Below, piece by piece: positions 1-10,667 of a stretch of 64,000 bases of DNA; the stretch's first letter is position 1, and each line of letters opens with the position of its first letter. The position numbers were made by a program, and so were the translations under genes. The DNA lies in NCBI GenBank assembly GCA_942159475.1, contig OW804098.1, positions 5,990,383 to 6,054,382 of the forward strand. The letters are read 5' to 3'. Source of the DNA: Sthenelais limicola (Eukaryota > Annelida > Polychaeta > Phyllodocida > Sigalionidae). A model generated the notes under the pieces. The model did no database searches and was not told the origin of the DNA. It worked only from the letters and a program-made list of their open reading frames with translations.

Positions 1-490
1 GTGAGTGTTGGCGTGTGTGACTCATCACTAGATTCTGTTTGATGAAAGAATTGACAGACAGCTCCTGTGGAAATGATAGGTCTAGGATTATCCTACGCTT
101 TTCTGAGTTGTTCTTTGGGCGTGTCATCATAGGACTGACGTGGATCCATTCCAGGAATGGATGGTCTGTATATGGTCTGTGTACTGCGTTGTTGTCTATT
201 TCACATTGGATATAGTCATCGATGTGGTTGGGGTATTCATTTGCTGATGAATGGTTGTCCTGGTCACTTGTGTCTGTGACCGGCCCCATGTATCCCATTG
301 GGAATCCGTATTTTACACAGACCAGCTCATGTTCGCTGATCATGCGCGTTAGGTAGTGTTCCCAGTTTGTCAAGTTCAATTTGCTTGGTACAATCATTTG
401 TGCCCCCATTACATTTGGCAATCCTGTTTGTCGTACCTGTTCATATATTTATGCCAGATCCTGTTGCATGACTGTGTCGTTTACATGTGG
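1..490 (-). mobile_element. DIRS-like retroelement RT fragment (cut by window start)
   Basis: This stretch is the reverse complement of 47158-47650 with few changes. Read on the minus strand it encodes the same RT finger region, including a segment like HVSPMMTRP followed by RRIILDLSF, which is typical of DIRS/Ngaro-type tyrosine-recombinase retroelements. Similarity stops near 490. The fragment runs out of the window at its coding 3' side, so the palm cannot be judged. Its inverse partner beyond the large inverted duplication means this family flanks the duplication on both sides. Confidence 0.75.
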
Positions 491-600
491 CCATGCCGTG
501 GCTCTGTATGTTGCGAGATTGTATGGCGATGGAGCATAGTTGTCTGGTACTTTTCCGGGTTTTGTCTGGCATATGGTCCTCATATAACTAAACTGGCTCA

Positions 601-1066
601 GATGACGCAGTGGAAATAGAGGACCATTGCGCTATTACTCTAGGCTTGCTGGGGGTTGCTGTCAAAGAAACGTGGTGGGAGATTCGAGAATCACCGTGAA
701 CGGCCCTCTGTTAAGGGTCCTCTGTAGGCGATTGCTCTGCCACTGAGCTACGTCCCATGAACGAATATCCTAGGCTTGATTCTCCTACAATTGTAAGAAG
801 TGACCCGTTCTGGCCAGAGCATGTTTATGCTCGGACAAGTTGCGCATAGGCCTAGTAGATAAATGAAACGCCCGTCATGTTTCTCTTGATTGGAATACTA
901 TAGGGTTGTATGCAGTTTGCCAGCATTATTTAGTGAATTACCGGAGGTATGTAAGACCTGGTGTGTGTATAAGGAAAAATATCCTAGCTATGTGTTGCGG
1001 GACATTTTGTTTTGTGTTATATACTGAGGACGTCTTGATTCGGACATGTGGTGGATTTTTAAGCTC
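601..1066. repeat. 466-bp direct repeat, copy 1 (partner 41905-42370)
   Basis: The sequence matches 41905-42370 in the same orientation at a constant offset of 41304 bases, with only point changes. Its last ~150 bases are found a third time at 43195-43345 inside the tandem Ngaro-like element. The copy ends where the left arm of the large inverted duplication begins (1064), and its partner ends about 8 bases before a terminal A repeat of the Ngaro-like element (42378). It is therefore probably the flank or an outer part of that element family. Confidence 0.85.
673..757 (-). repeat. tRNA-like sequence (SINE head or tRNA pseudogene), copy 1
   Basis: On the minus strand it begins GGGACGTAGCTCAGTGGC, a good match to the tRNA 5' end and box A. 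About 60 bases later comes a T-arm-like segment (GGTGATTCTCGAATCTCC) that resembles box B with two extra bases. The acceptor ends do not pair and no convincing anticodon stem forms, so it is not a working tRNA. It lies inside the 466-bp repeat. Confidence 0.5.
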
Positions 1067-1389
1067 ATTTGGCTACCCTGCATTGCTTAAAGATACTATT
1101 GAAGTATTAATTCATTCTGTTTTGGGTTTATTGTGGCTGGGCTGAAACTGAGGTAAAGGCTAGGTTTCAAGTAGTCAGACATTCCCTTGCCATGTGTACA
1201 TGCGGTGGCACACATACCCTCTTTACCATTGCTAGGCAACCAAAATCGGTGGTGGTCCTGACCTGTTGGGTCCCTCCTTGGACCTTAAAATGTGGTGGGG
1301 TGAGTGGTGAGCTGCACCCTATGCCCTGTCCCTCTGCGAACCTGAATGTTCCTCGCTCCCCCTCTCCTACGTATATAGTTTAACACTAG

Positions 1390-1840
1390 GGACACTAGGC
1401 ACTTTCCCCTCGGAATCTTAGGAACTACTACTGCTACTGCCACCCTTGGCCCTTACTCTGGGAATGCCTCGGACATGTACCCCTGGTCCCCCGACAGCAG
1501 TGACAGACTCTGGGAGTCCTGTGCATTACCAACATTTTTTTGGTCTGTGAGGGTCCTTCAAATAAGAAACAAAAAATACCACAAATATAGACTTTATAAT
1601 TATAGAGAGATATGTTTTATTCATCAAAAAAGAGTTCTACCGTGATAAATAGGTTCACGGATTCTGGAAACCTCCCAGATCTTTCAGCAGCTCCCTTTGA
1701 TAGAGGCTAATTTTCTAGTGAGAAGAACTAACACATAATTAGGTAAAAACGAATATAAGAATAAGGGAGATAATCACAATAATTACAGCAGTAATTCTAT
1801 TAAATACAAATGCATGACAAACACTCTGCTTGACTCTCTT
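1390..1840. other. No recognisable gene
   Basis: Left-arm sequence with no coding signal or repeat that I recognise. It is mirrored at about 39660-40110 in the right arm. Confidence 0.5.
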
Positions 1841-1849
1841 CCCCCCTCT

Positions 1850-2225
1850 TCTTTCCCTCCCCCTCCCCCTATCCTATTCCTACACCCTCTTCTTCACTCT
1901 CCCACTCCTGCATGTAGTTAGGTCCCCCTGGACGTAGGTTGTGGGAAATGACGTAGTATCTCACAGGGGCTTTCCCAGGCTATAGATAGAGTGTAGGGAT
2001 CGCAATTAATTTAAAAAAGGCTTCAAAATTACATTTTCACCCCAGATACCTTCACAAATCACATATAATCCTCCAGAGAGGGTGGACAGAACTCTACAGA
2101 TGAATAAGATGGTTTGTAATACGACCAATTCCGAGAACATGTGAGACAAGAAACCCCTCTTTTCCTTATATGGATTTCTACCTCTTTTTGTAGAAATCGC
2201 TCTACCCATATATTATATGATGTTA
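1850..2225. repeat. CT-rich dispersed repeat module, copy A
   Basis: It consists of a polypyrimidine tract, a conserved box (GTTGTGGGAAATGACGTAG, then CTCACAGGGGCTTTCCCAGG), a TATA-like run, and an AT-rich end near TTATATTATATGATG. The same order of blocks recurs at 5400-5790 in the same arm and, partially, at 4870-5215. It is mirrored at about 39290-39660. Non-autonomous and unclassified. Confidence 0.7.
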
Positions 2226-2334
2226 TCATTGCACTTATACTCTTACTTGACAGCAAAATAATGCCCCCGCTTATTATACATTTGTAGTGAATATGAGGTT
2301 CAACGCCAGTCTAGTCTGACTTGTTGTTTTAACT

Positions 2335-2400
2335 GTATATAACTGACCTGATGAAGCCCAAATCATAGGGCGAAAGCTTGTGTAATAAACAACTAACAAC
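2335..2400 (+). other. Penelope-like 3' terminal motif with hammerhead-like core
   Basis: CTGATGA is followed by GCCC, an 8-base loop, GGGC and then GAAA. This has the core layout of a hammerhead ribozyme as found in Penelope-like element ends, but one extra A lies between the CTGATGA box and the stem, and I could not form convincing stems I and III. A mirrored copy is at 39105-39165. It may simply be the 3' end of a retroelement. No PLE coding region was found nearby. Confidence 0.3.
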
Positions 2401-3115
2401 CACAACATCTCGGGTTTATTCCTACCCCCGACAATAACCACTACCACACCTGCTTACACCAATATACCAGGATCATCCCCTTCCCCACTTACTTGTCATA
2501 TAACTGGGTCAGCCTTCAAGGTCAAGGTTGTAGCAACACTCGCCCAACCTTTCAAGCCTTTCGGATCTGTTCCATTCTCATGGTGAATGAAATGTCAAGG
2601 TTTACAGGTTGCCTATCAACTAATTGTCTACACCAGAATGTGTGCTATATTAACTATTGTTGATGTATTGCATATTTCCTGTATCACTTATTCATGTAAA
2701 ATGTGTATGTTGATTGTGTGCGTGTACATACTTGGTTATGTACTGACTACATGACTACTATGGAATACCTTTCCGTCATTGTCTTGGTTAGTCCGTCTGA
2801 CCTTGTACCTTGTGTGGAAGTACTGTGGAGGAAATAAAGCTACAGAAGGAGAGATTGTTGTCCAGTTTTACTTTCCCTTAGTTGAGAGGAATATCAAACC
2901 TGGGTTGTCTGCTAATAGCATGACGGTTATCACGGGCCGGATAACTACTGTCACCATTTACTGATATTTGCCTGTTGAAGAGACATACAGCCTCAGATTG
3001 GTCCGGTTATCACCGAGGTTCACTACACATTAATCATGTGTCAGTCATTGCCGTAACACCCTAGTCAACAAAACAACACTTAAACGACAGGAAATGTCAG
3101 GAAAAATTCTAGAAT
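2400..3115. other. No recognisable gene
   Basis: Mixed AT-rich left-arm sequence, mirrored at about 38395-39105. Open frames are short and without recognisable motifs. Confidence 0.5.
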
Positions 3116-3119
3116 GTTT

Positions 3120-3660
3120 TTCAGCTTTTGCATCTAGTAAAGGCTTCCACCTCATTGGTTGGAACGTGAGAAGTCTACCCTAAAATTATAATAACTTGCA
3201 ACATTGTATTGATCAAAAAAAGGTTGAACGTTATCTGCCTCCCAGAAACGTGGCTGCAGACCAATACACGTGTCAACATGTACAAGGTGGATAGACATGA
3301 TCGACCAGGTAGGAAGAGAAGGGGTGGCCTCTGAATATATGTACATAAGGATCACAAGGTTGATTCAGACACCTATGATTATCTTTCAACTATGAATTCA
3401 GATATTGAAACTCAGATTGTAATAGTAAAAAAAGACCATATGAAATCATATATTCTTGTGAACACCTACAGGCCTCCAGGAGGCCAAGTGAATGTCTGCA
3501 ACAATTATCACTGGGGACTTAAACATTGACTTGCTGAACACAAGACCAACACTCTATCTTTGAAGAATACAACCTGACACAGTATATCAGTGTACCAACC
3601 CAAAGCACTTTATCCTCCAATTCTTTATTGGACCATCCACACTAGTATTTGTTGTGTACA
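3120..3660 (+). pseudogene. LINE endonuclease (APE) fragment
   Basis: With frame changes, the plus strand encodes pieces typical of an APE-type LINE endonuclease: an N-terminal GWNVRSL-like start, LPETWLQTN, a glycine-rich RRGG segment, and NTYRPPGGQV. Frames break repeatedly, so it is a dead fragment. It is mirrored at 37990-38390, where the 737-bp MITE interrupts the partner copy. Confidence 0.75.
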
Positions 3661-3769
3661 ACATTGAATGCTGTACACAAACCCTTTTAAGTGTTTGTAC
3701 TCACTGTATATACAGGGCTCTCACTTTTAGGATTGCTTATATAGATCTCCAGTGAGGTTACCTGGTGGC

Positions 3770-4115
3770 TTTTCCTAAAGAGGAGAGGAGAGTGAGTGGG
3801 AGAGAGGGAGGAAGGGGGGGGGGGGGGGCAAGGAAAATGGAAGATGTTGCAGAAGAGAGAGGTTTGAGAGGAGGAGAGACAGGTCAGTGCAGTGAGAGAG
3901 GGAGGAGAGAGAGAGGAGAGAGACAGGGAGGAGAGAGACAGGGAAAACAGACCGAGGGAGAGTGTGGCCAGCACTGAAGAAACAGAGGACAGAAATGTGA
4001 CAATCAGGGTAGGGACAAAGGTGAGACAGAGGACAGGCAGATCCAGTGGGGGTGATCGTTTGCACAGACAAAAGGAGCACATTTTGAGCCACATTCTTTT
4101 TTTCTTTTTTTTCTT
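3770..4115. repeat. GA-rich low-complexity block
   Basis: Purine-rich (GGAGAGAGAGAC-like) sequence with a G homopolymer near 3817. Open frames on both strands here are products of composition. It is mirrored at about 36600-36960, where the repeat number differs slightly. Confidence 0.8.
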
Positions 4116-4204
4116 GCACCGCCCCTGGAAACTACATTTTATAATTCCTACCTGTCATACACGGGGGGCTTCTAGTATATATATAAATTTGGAAATTGTC
4201 ATGT

Positions 4205-4857
4205 CGTCTGAAACTATTTAAATGCAGACAAATGCAGTGTGATTAACTTAGCAATTACTCCTAGGTATAAGAACGACTGTGTCTCCTCCTTGAAACTTGG
4301 AACATCCGATTTTATGAAAGTTGCCGAATACAAATACTTAGGTTTTCTCTTGCAAACCTCACTTAAAAAAACCTAATCAAAAAGGTTTCACTTAAAATTA
4401 GATTACTTTACAGAGCAAAAAATTCACTAACCAGAAAAGCACGTCAGGACCTTTACAAGATGGCAATTTTACCTCACTTGGATAACTGCGACTTTATCTA
4501 TGATTCAGGACCTAAGTATCTACTACAAAAATTGCAAACACTACAGAATTCGGCATTGCGTATTATCTTTGACAAAAATAAACTTAGAAATGAACATAAT
4601 CTTTTAAACATTCTATCTATCAGCAATAGGAGAGAAAGACACATCATTGAAATTGCTCACCACTTCAAATCAGGATAACTTAGACAACAGAAAACTCATA
4701 ACTAGAAGTCATGCAAGAGGTCACAGAAATCTAAAGACTATGGCCCCAAAAACTAAAAGAAAATAAAAATTCTGTTATATACAAATGTCAAATTGGGTGG
4801 AACAAGCTCAAGACCAAGCGCACAAAATTGAGGACAGGTTCCCTTTTATTAAGTACT
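4205..4857 (+). pseudogene. LINE reverse transcriptase C-terminal fragment
   Basis: The plus strand encodes the RT thumb and connection of an APE-type LINE in shifting frames: NADKCSVINLAITP, then VAEYKYLGFLLQ, then LPHLDNCDFIYDSGP, LQTLQNSALRII and a final WNKL-type segment. Several stops and frameshifts make it a relic. It follows the endonuclease fragment at 3.1-3.7 kb and may be the same element split by the GA-rich block and a large internal loss. Its mirror is 35880-36510. Confidence 0.8.
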
Positions 4858-4859
4858 AG

Positions 4860-5800
4860 CAAAGTACCCGTCCTCTGGACGGTCACCCTCTCTCCCGACA
4901 CTTCCCCCTCTCCCTTGTTTCCCTCCCCCTCTTCTCTGTCTTTCATACCTGTTTTTCTCTTCCAACCCCATCTCTGATTCCCCCTCTCCCTCCTCTCTTC
5001 CTCCTGCTCCCCCTCCCCTCTCCCTTCCCCTACATCCTCTCTCCCGCCTCTTACCCCTCTTCTTGGATGGTCACCCTCTCTACCCACACTTCCCCCAATA
5101 CCCCCACCCACTCCCTCCCCTCTTCTTCATTCTCCCACTCCTCTGCATATAGTTAGGGTCCCCCTGAACGGTTGTGGGAAATGATGTAATGTCTCACAGG
5201 GGCTTTCCCCCCCTTTCCCTCCCCTCTTCCTCATGCTCCCCCTACCCTCCCTTCCTACATTCTCTCTCTTGCCTCTTTCCCCCTCTTCTTGGACCCTCTC
5301 TCCCAACACTTCCCCCTCTTCCTCGTTTTCCTCCCCCTCCTCTCTGTCTTTCATACCTGTTAATCTCTCCCAACCCCATCTCCAACCCCCCCCTCCCTTT
5401 TCTTAACTCTCCCCCTCCTACACGTCCCTCTCCATCCCCTCCCTCTCTCCAATACCCCCATCCACTCCCTCCCATCTTCTTCACTCTCCCACTCCTCTGC
5501 ATGTAGTTAGGATCCCCCTGAAAGGTTGTGGGAAATGACGTAGTGTCTCACAGGGGTTTTCCCAGGCTATAAATAGAGTGTAGAGATCGCAATTTAATAC
5601 AGGCTTCAAAATCACATTTCCACCCCAAATACCCTGACATCCAGAGAGGGGGGATTGACATCTACAGATGAGTAAAGTAGTTTGTATTCAACAAATTCCG
5701 AGAACATTCCGGACAAAGAAAACCTTCTTTCTACCATTTCTTTTCTACCTCCTTTCCTAGAAATCGCTCTAGCTTTATATTATATGGATGTTAAGAAAAG
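4860..5800. repeat. Tandem CT-rich modules (partial copy and copy B)
   Basis: Two successive CT-rich units (4870-5215 and 5216-5800) each end in the conserved GTTGTGGGAAATGA(C/T)GTA box; the second continues into the TATA-like and AT-rich tail seen at 1.9-2.2 kb. Both units begin with runs of C/T with many CCCTCTC words. The right-arm counterpart is 35070-35870, where unit lengths differ. Confidence 0.75.
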
Positions 5801-5990
5801 CAATGATTCAACATGATGTAGTTTGAGGAGACGACATCCAGATTGTAATTCAGCTTATTTCTCATTTTGCATTAATATTTCATAATTGTATCAGTTGTTA
5901 TCAACTTTAGAACATACAATTTTCATGATTAACCTGTTGGTCGAAATATTTTTATGGCAAATAAAGAATTATCTTATCTTATCTTAAAAC
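5800..5990 (+). mobile_element. LINE 3' end with CTTAT-type tail
   Basis: An AT-rich 3' untranslated-like stretch ends in AATAAAGAATTATCTTATCT followed by TTATCTTA, the same kind of short-repeat tail seen at 46500-46555. It is present only in the left arm because the right arm carries a deletion over 5636-6680. Confidence 0.6.
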
Positions 5991-6760
5991 AGCTCTTCAG
6001 ACGACTACTCAACATTTATAATAATACAAAAAGTAGGAATAAGTATAAAACTAATTCCTTCAAAGCTAGAAACACTAAGAACTTAGATTAGACGATTTTG
6101 AATGAAATTCTGGTGAACCTGGACTGGGCTGCCTTCTATCTATGCAATGACCCAAACATCTGTTAAGCGAGATACCACACTTCCTGGATAGAATGTGCCC
6201 AATCCAGAATTTATAGTTAGAGTTAGAAAAAAACCAGATTGCATCACAACATGAATGAGAGAGACAAAAAATTCAGGAAAGCAAAAAAACTATCAGATAA
6301 AGAACTATTAATAGAAGCTAAGCAACTTAGAAATAAGATTAATACACTGACCAAAAACAAAAAAGCTGTCCTTCTTAGACAAGAAATAAACATGAACAGA
6401 TATAATCCTAGGGCCTTATGGAAGACAATAACTACAGTCATCAGCCCAGAGAAATTGAACACTGCCACCAAAATATGTATATCAAACCCAAATGGTGTAA
6501 AAGCAAATTGGAGTCAAATACCAAATACATTCAATGAATATGTTTTAGGCGTTGGCCCCTCCATGGCTAGAAATATTCCAGGCCCAGTGGAAGACACTAT
6601 AAAATCAATGCAGGGAATCCAGGAGAAAACGGTAATCAAGATGGTAATACACATTTTAGATTTAAGCCGGTTTCTCCTGAAGACCTATTGAAAATAATTT
6701 CAAAATTAAACAAACATAAGAAATCTGGCCTGGAAAAAATCCCAAGAAAGAAGTATTGAA
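5990..6760 (+). pseudogene. LINE inter-domain (EN-RT linker) fragment
   Basis: The plus strand encodes the region between endonuclease and RT of an APE-type LINE: a segment ending ILNEILVNLDWAAF, a basic helix-rich stretch, ALWKTITTVISP, FNEYVLGVGPSMAR, and finally SPEDLLKIISKLNKHKKSG, which is the start of the RT. The longest open stretch is 6239-6691 (150 codons). The frame is lost afterwards. Only its last ~80 bases are in the right arm (35000-35080). Confidence 0.8.
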
Positions 6761-6779
6761 ACCCTGTCTTGGGGCACTG

Positions 6780-7180
6780 TATATCAGTATATTAACTTAC
6801 TGAATATTGTCTGTATTAGCATTTCTCATATTCCAATAGATTCTCCATGCCTTAAAACATAGAAAAAGTCTATTCACACTTGGTTACATGTTTATTCTAC
6901 CCCAAGTTATGGAGTTTCAAAGTTTTAGTGGTGCCCATTTTTGTTTTCAGCTGTCATAGGTTTTCCTACGGGAGTTGAATTTAAATGTTTTGAAATGTGT
7001 TAGTAGACAACTTTACTAACATATTAGAGAAGAAACTTTTTGGTCAGATTAGCCTTTTTTCTCATAATATTCCCTGACTAAGAGGGTGGCCAGGTATGTG
7101 GACCAGCAAAAGGGCTTTTTAGTTTTACATACAAGGCAGTGAAGTTCAATAAGATGAGGTAGGATGAATATGATAATTCT
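6780..7180. other. No recognisable gene
   Basis: AT-rich left-arm DNA with no coding or repeat signal that I recognise; mirrored at about 34570-34980. Confidence 0.5.
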
Positions 7181-7182
7181 AG

Positions 7183-7340
7183 ATGTGCTGTTCCTCTATT
7201 CTCTATACTCTGTATACCCAGCTTCTCTTCTCTAAACGTCAGATACACTGCACCTCTTTTCTCTATACTCTGTATACCCAGCTTCTCTTCTCTAAACGTC
7301 ATATACTCTGCACCTCTTTTCTCTATACTCCATATACACA
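7183..7340. repeat. 60-bp tandem repeat (about 2.6 copies)
   Basis: The word CTCTATACTCTGTATACCCA recurs at exactly 60-base spacing (7201 and 7261), with partial units on both sides. Because 60 is a multiple of 3, the minus strand reads as a repeated 20-residue peptide, but nothing else supports coding. The mirror is 34408-34566. Confidence 0.85.
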
Positions 7341-8309
7341 TCTTTTTAAATACTCCTTGGTACTACTGCAAGGGTTTATGGACCACTGGATGACGCACCT
7401 AATTTGAGTCCCAGCCAATCATGGTTCCAACTAGATGAGATTCCAGCCAAGATTTCTCATACTGACATTGAAATATATCAGCATGGAAATGTGTCAACAC
7501 TAAACGTTTGAGACTGCGCTGGGTGTGTACAACGTACTAGATCATGTGAAGACATAGGTTTTCTTGATTTCATTGGTGATATTTCAAAAAGGTAATATAT
7601 CTTCTCATTAATTTATTCATGCTACTTATTAATAGACAAAATGTTCAATTGATAGAAATACAAAACTAAGCACATACTTCTGGGGACAATGAGTCCTAAT
7701 TGAGAAATATATATTTGGTATTTGATTAATATATTTTAATGTTTGTTTTGTACTATTTTATATTTGGCTTCATTCCTTAAGCTATAATTCAGTCATAAAT
7801 GTTTGGACATATGCTCTCTTTTGGTGCATTGTTTGTCAAAACAAACTCAGTAGATTTGATAATAGCAATGAATGAAAGACCGTTTTGTCACATTACACAT
7901 GAGTTAATCATGTCTTTAGCATTCTAAACACTACAGTATTAAGCTTGTATTAAGCTTGACATGATCAAAACAGATTGCTGGACTATTCATTCATTCAATT
8001 ATATTAATAATCAATGCTAAATTCCAACACATATATGTGTACATATTCCATTATATCTTTATCTTTCATTCTCTCCAGGCCCCAAAAATTGCACATCAAA
8101 ATTGACCATGATCTTTATAAATCCATCAAAACCACAAAATATATATTTAAATGCAATACAAATATCTTGTTTCGTCAAAGATGATTCTTTGGATGAACAC
8201 TGCTTCCTGAGAAAATTAAAATATTTATATCTTCATCTGAAAATCTTGTTTGATTCATGGGCTTTAGATAGGGAAAATAGTTCTCATCAATTTATGTATT
8301 AACCAGATC

Positions 8310-8800
8310 ATTTATGTGACGTTTTGTAGCATTACGCATAGTGTACATAGTTTTAAAAAGATTGTGATTAAACCTGGAAAAGTATCAAGATCTCCTTATG
8401 GTTTTACTCTTGATACTAATCTGGAGGTTTAGTGAAGCTGGATGAATTGCAATTCAAGGGTCATTTAATGATTATTTTAAAAACGTTCTTTTGTAGAATT
8501 ATGCTCATGGCTGTCAAAATGCTTTATTTTCTGAGGCGAAAATATTGGTTTTTCATATTAATAAGCAATGAGCAATCACAGGTCATTTTGTAGCATAAGG
8601 TGTCAATATGCCCCGATTTTATAAAGAATAGTAAGTTATAGGTTGTAAGATTGATATCTCTTGATTATTTTAGTTTTTAAATAACATTCTGGAGCTTTAA
8701 TGAAACGGGGTAAAATAAAGTTCAATGATCTTTAGATTATTATTTCAGGCCATTTAAAGTGGGTGTTTCCTAGCATTACATTTTTCAAAATTACATTTTT
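8310..8800 (-). repeat. Degenerate ATGCTACAAAA-motif repeats, left arm
   Basis: On the minus strand, words of the form ATGCTACAAAA or close variants occur near 8320, 8490, 8590 and 8770, separated by 100-170 bases. This is the left-arm version of the cluster at 32820-33490, which has extra copies. It is not coding. Confidence 0.6.
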
Positions 8801-9049
8801 CAGGGCTTGAAATTGCTTTGAATTTTGTTTTATATATATATCATACTAAGGAAATGGATTTGGAGTGCTATTCAAGTCTAATGAGAATAGTTTGAACACC
8901 AGAATAAAAGAGACTAAGAAGATAATAGCAGAGAGTCACACTTTTGTAGGATTCAACTAAATACAAGAGTAAAGAATGCACATTGTTACAACAGCATTAT
9001 TCAGAATACAGGCTAGGCTTACACAGAACCTCTGTCTATTGTGTACTTG

Positions 9050-9371
9050 ATCTTGCTGACTGGGTCTCCATTGGTTAGATGCCTGAGGGTGTGTCCATCC
9101 ATTGCGGAAAAATCCAGGTGATGGGCACAAATTCTGGCGAACATTAAATGAAATTCAAAATTGCTCAAGGACAGAATTAAATAGCCTGAGAAGTAAGACT
9201 CAACAAGGAACTAAATCATCTGAACATCTAAATGATTTTTTTGGTAATGTAGGTCCTAAAATTAAATCGCAAATAGTGGCTTGTCCTTGCAATATACAGC
9301 CAGAAACTGTTTTTGAAAATTTTTCTATTAACCATTTAGAAAGCAAGGAGGTACTAGACCTAATACAGTAA
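9050..9371 (+). pseudogene. LINE linker fragment
   Basis: The plus strand encodes GHKFWRTLNEIQNC, EHLNDFFGNVGPKIKSQ and SKEVLDLIQ, the usual layout of the LINE stretch between endonuclease and RT (FW...N then NDFF...G). It stops before the RT. The right-arm mirror is 32182-32460. About 60 extra bases sit next to the partner copy at 32481-32540. Confidence 0.75.
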
Positions 9372-9807
9372 ATAGAAATCTAGAAACCATTTCCTTTGGG
9401 GTTTTTTCTGTTTGGTTTAGTGGATGGCCAGTGCTCCACCCCTCAAATCACAGACTACTTGCTCCTCTCCCTGAACCCATTAGGTGCTGAAAAATGAATA
9501 AATTGTAGAGTATTCATAACAAGGTTATGCATATAGCACTGAAGGCAGACCGCAATGAACCAACTGCCTCTTTACATACACAGGGTAGGGTTATGACAAT
9601 AATAATCACAATGAGATATTTAATTTTGAAACTATGTAAAAAGAAAAGCCTATCCCTATCCCATCAAGTAAATCAAAGAAGAATTACAAGAACGACCAAA
9701 GGAATTCAATTACACCGGTTCAGACCATTAACAGAGCAAGATAAAAATTCACTATCTAACCAATTGCCAAAACATTTGAACATAATTACCTGCCCAGAAA
9801 AGAAATA

Positions 9808-9862
9808 AGACAATACAAATTCCCCCCCCCCCCCCCCCAAAAAAAAAAGACAATACAAATTT
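9808..9862. repeat. Poly-C/poly-A tract between 13-bp direct repeats
   Basis: GACAATACAAATT occurs on both sides of a C(17)A(10) run (9822-9848). The right arm has the mirrored structure at 31692-31743 but with about 14 G, showing slippage between the arms. Confidence 0.8.
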
Positions 9863-9869
9863 AACTAGA

Positions 9870-10640
9870 TCAATGAAGAAAGAATCAATACAGACCCAAA
9901 ATGCAGACAACTGATTGAATTCCCTAAACAAAGTCCCTGTGCTGTCCATCTACCAACCCCTCCACAATATTTTTGAGATATAATTTCATTTGAGAGATAA
10001 CATCAAGCAGATTCCAATGATTTATCTTATTAGAGTTTAGTACTCTCAAATTTATTCACAACAAGAAATTACAATTCAGCGTGTATCAATACACAAGTTG
10101 TTTCAAGTTTTTGAGTCCCTACCAAAACCAGATCTTAAAAATTTACTCTTCTTCAAAAAAGCTTCCTCTTACTTTCTTCTACTCTTTTTCCTGAGGTTAA
10201 GAACATTTTTCAGATCAGTTATGATACCAGTCTTTTACCTGGAACACTAATAAACAAATCAATCTCCACAGGTTCAAGGACAGTAATTTTGCTTTTCTTG
10301 CAAATATACAGGCTGTGATTGGTTAAATTGTCTCGGAATATGTAATCATCAGAGCTCTGCTAGGTTTTTTCTGAAGCCTTTCTGTAATGCATCTCATATA
10401 TTTATGAGCTGGCAGATTGATTCAATTTGTGTTTGTCATTGACTCTTATTGTCTTCTTACAGGTTTCTATAACACAACCAGCCATAAGCACATCTTAGTG
10501 CCAGGACTTGGAGTTAGCTACCAATTTCACAATAGATCTACCTTATCTCATTAAATCTGAAATTGAATGAAATCCAAATATAAATAAATCTACAGACACC
10601 AATTTAAGGTTATATTAACTCTGTTCATCCAAAATAACTG
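9870..10640. other. Upstream region of the NXPE-like gene, no recognised element
   Basis: AT-rich sequence directly upstream of the NXPE-like reading frame. A pyrimidine stretch ending TATCATTTCAG at about 10661 would serve as a splice acceptor just before the ATG at 10668, so a non-coding first exon may lie within or beyond this stretch. Confidence 0.35.
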
Positions 10641-10667
10641 ACAGATTTCATGTATCATTTCAGTAAG

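Noticed and set aside
673..757. Functional tRNA gene
   Set aside because: Box A is good, but the acceptor and anticodon stems do not form and the T-loop has extra bases; it sits in a repeated unit.
1192..1383. 63-codon frame repeated in both arms (mirror 40124-40312)
   Set aside because: No recognisable motif. Being present in both arms only reflects the duplication and is not evidence of selection.
3687..4119. Overlapping long frames on both strands
   Set aside because: The sequence is GA/CT low complexity. Both strands are open because of composition, and products are serine/leucine- or glutamate/arginine-rich without motifs.
5174..5506. Proline/serine-rich 110-codon frame (and mirrors at 35199-35861)
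   Set aside because: Encoded by polypyrimidine repeats whose unit lengths differ between the arms and shift the frame.
7078..7341. Repeated 20-residue peptide
   Set aside because: It arises because the tandem period (60 bases) is divisible by 3. There is no start context, domain or conservation evidence.
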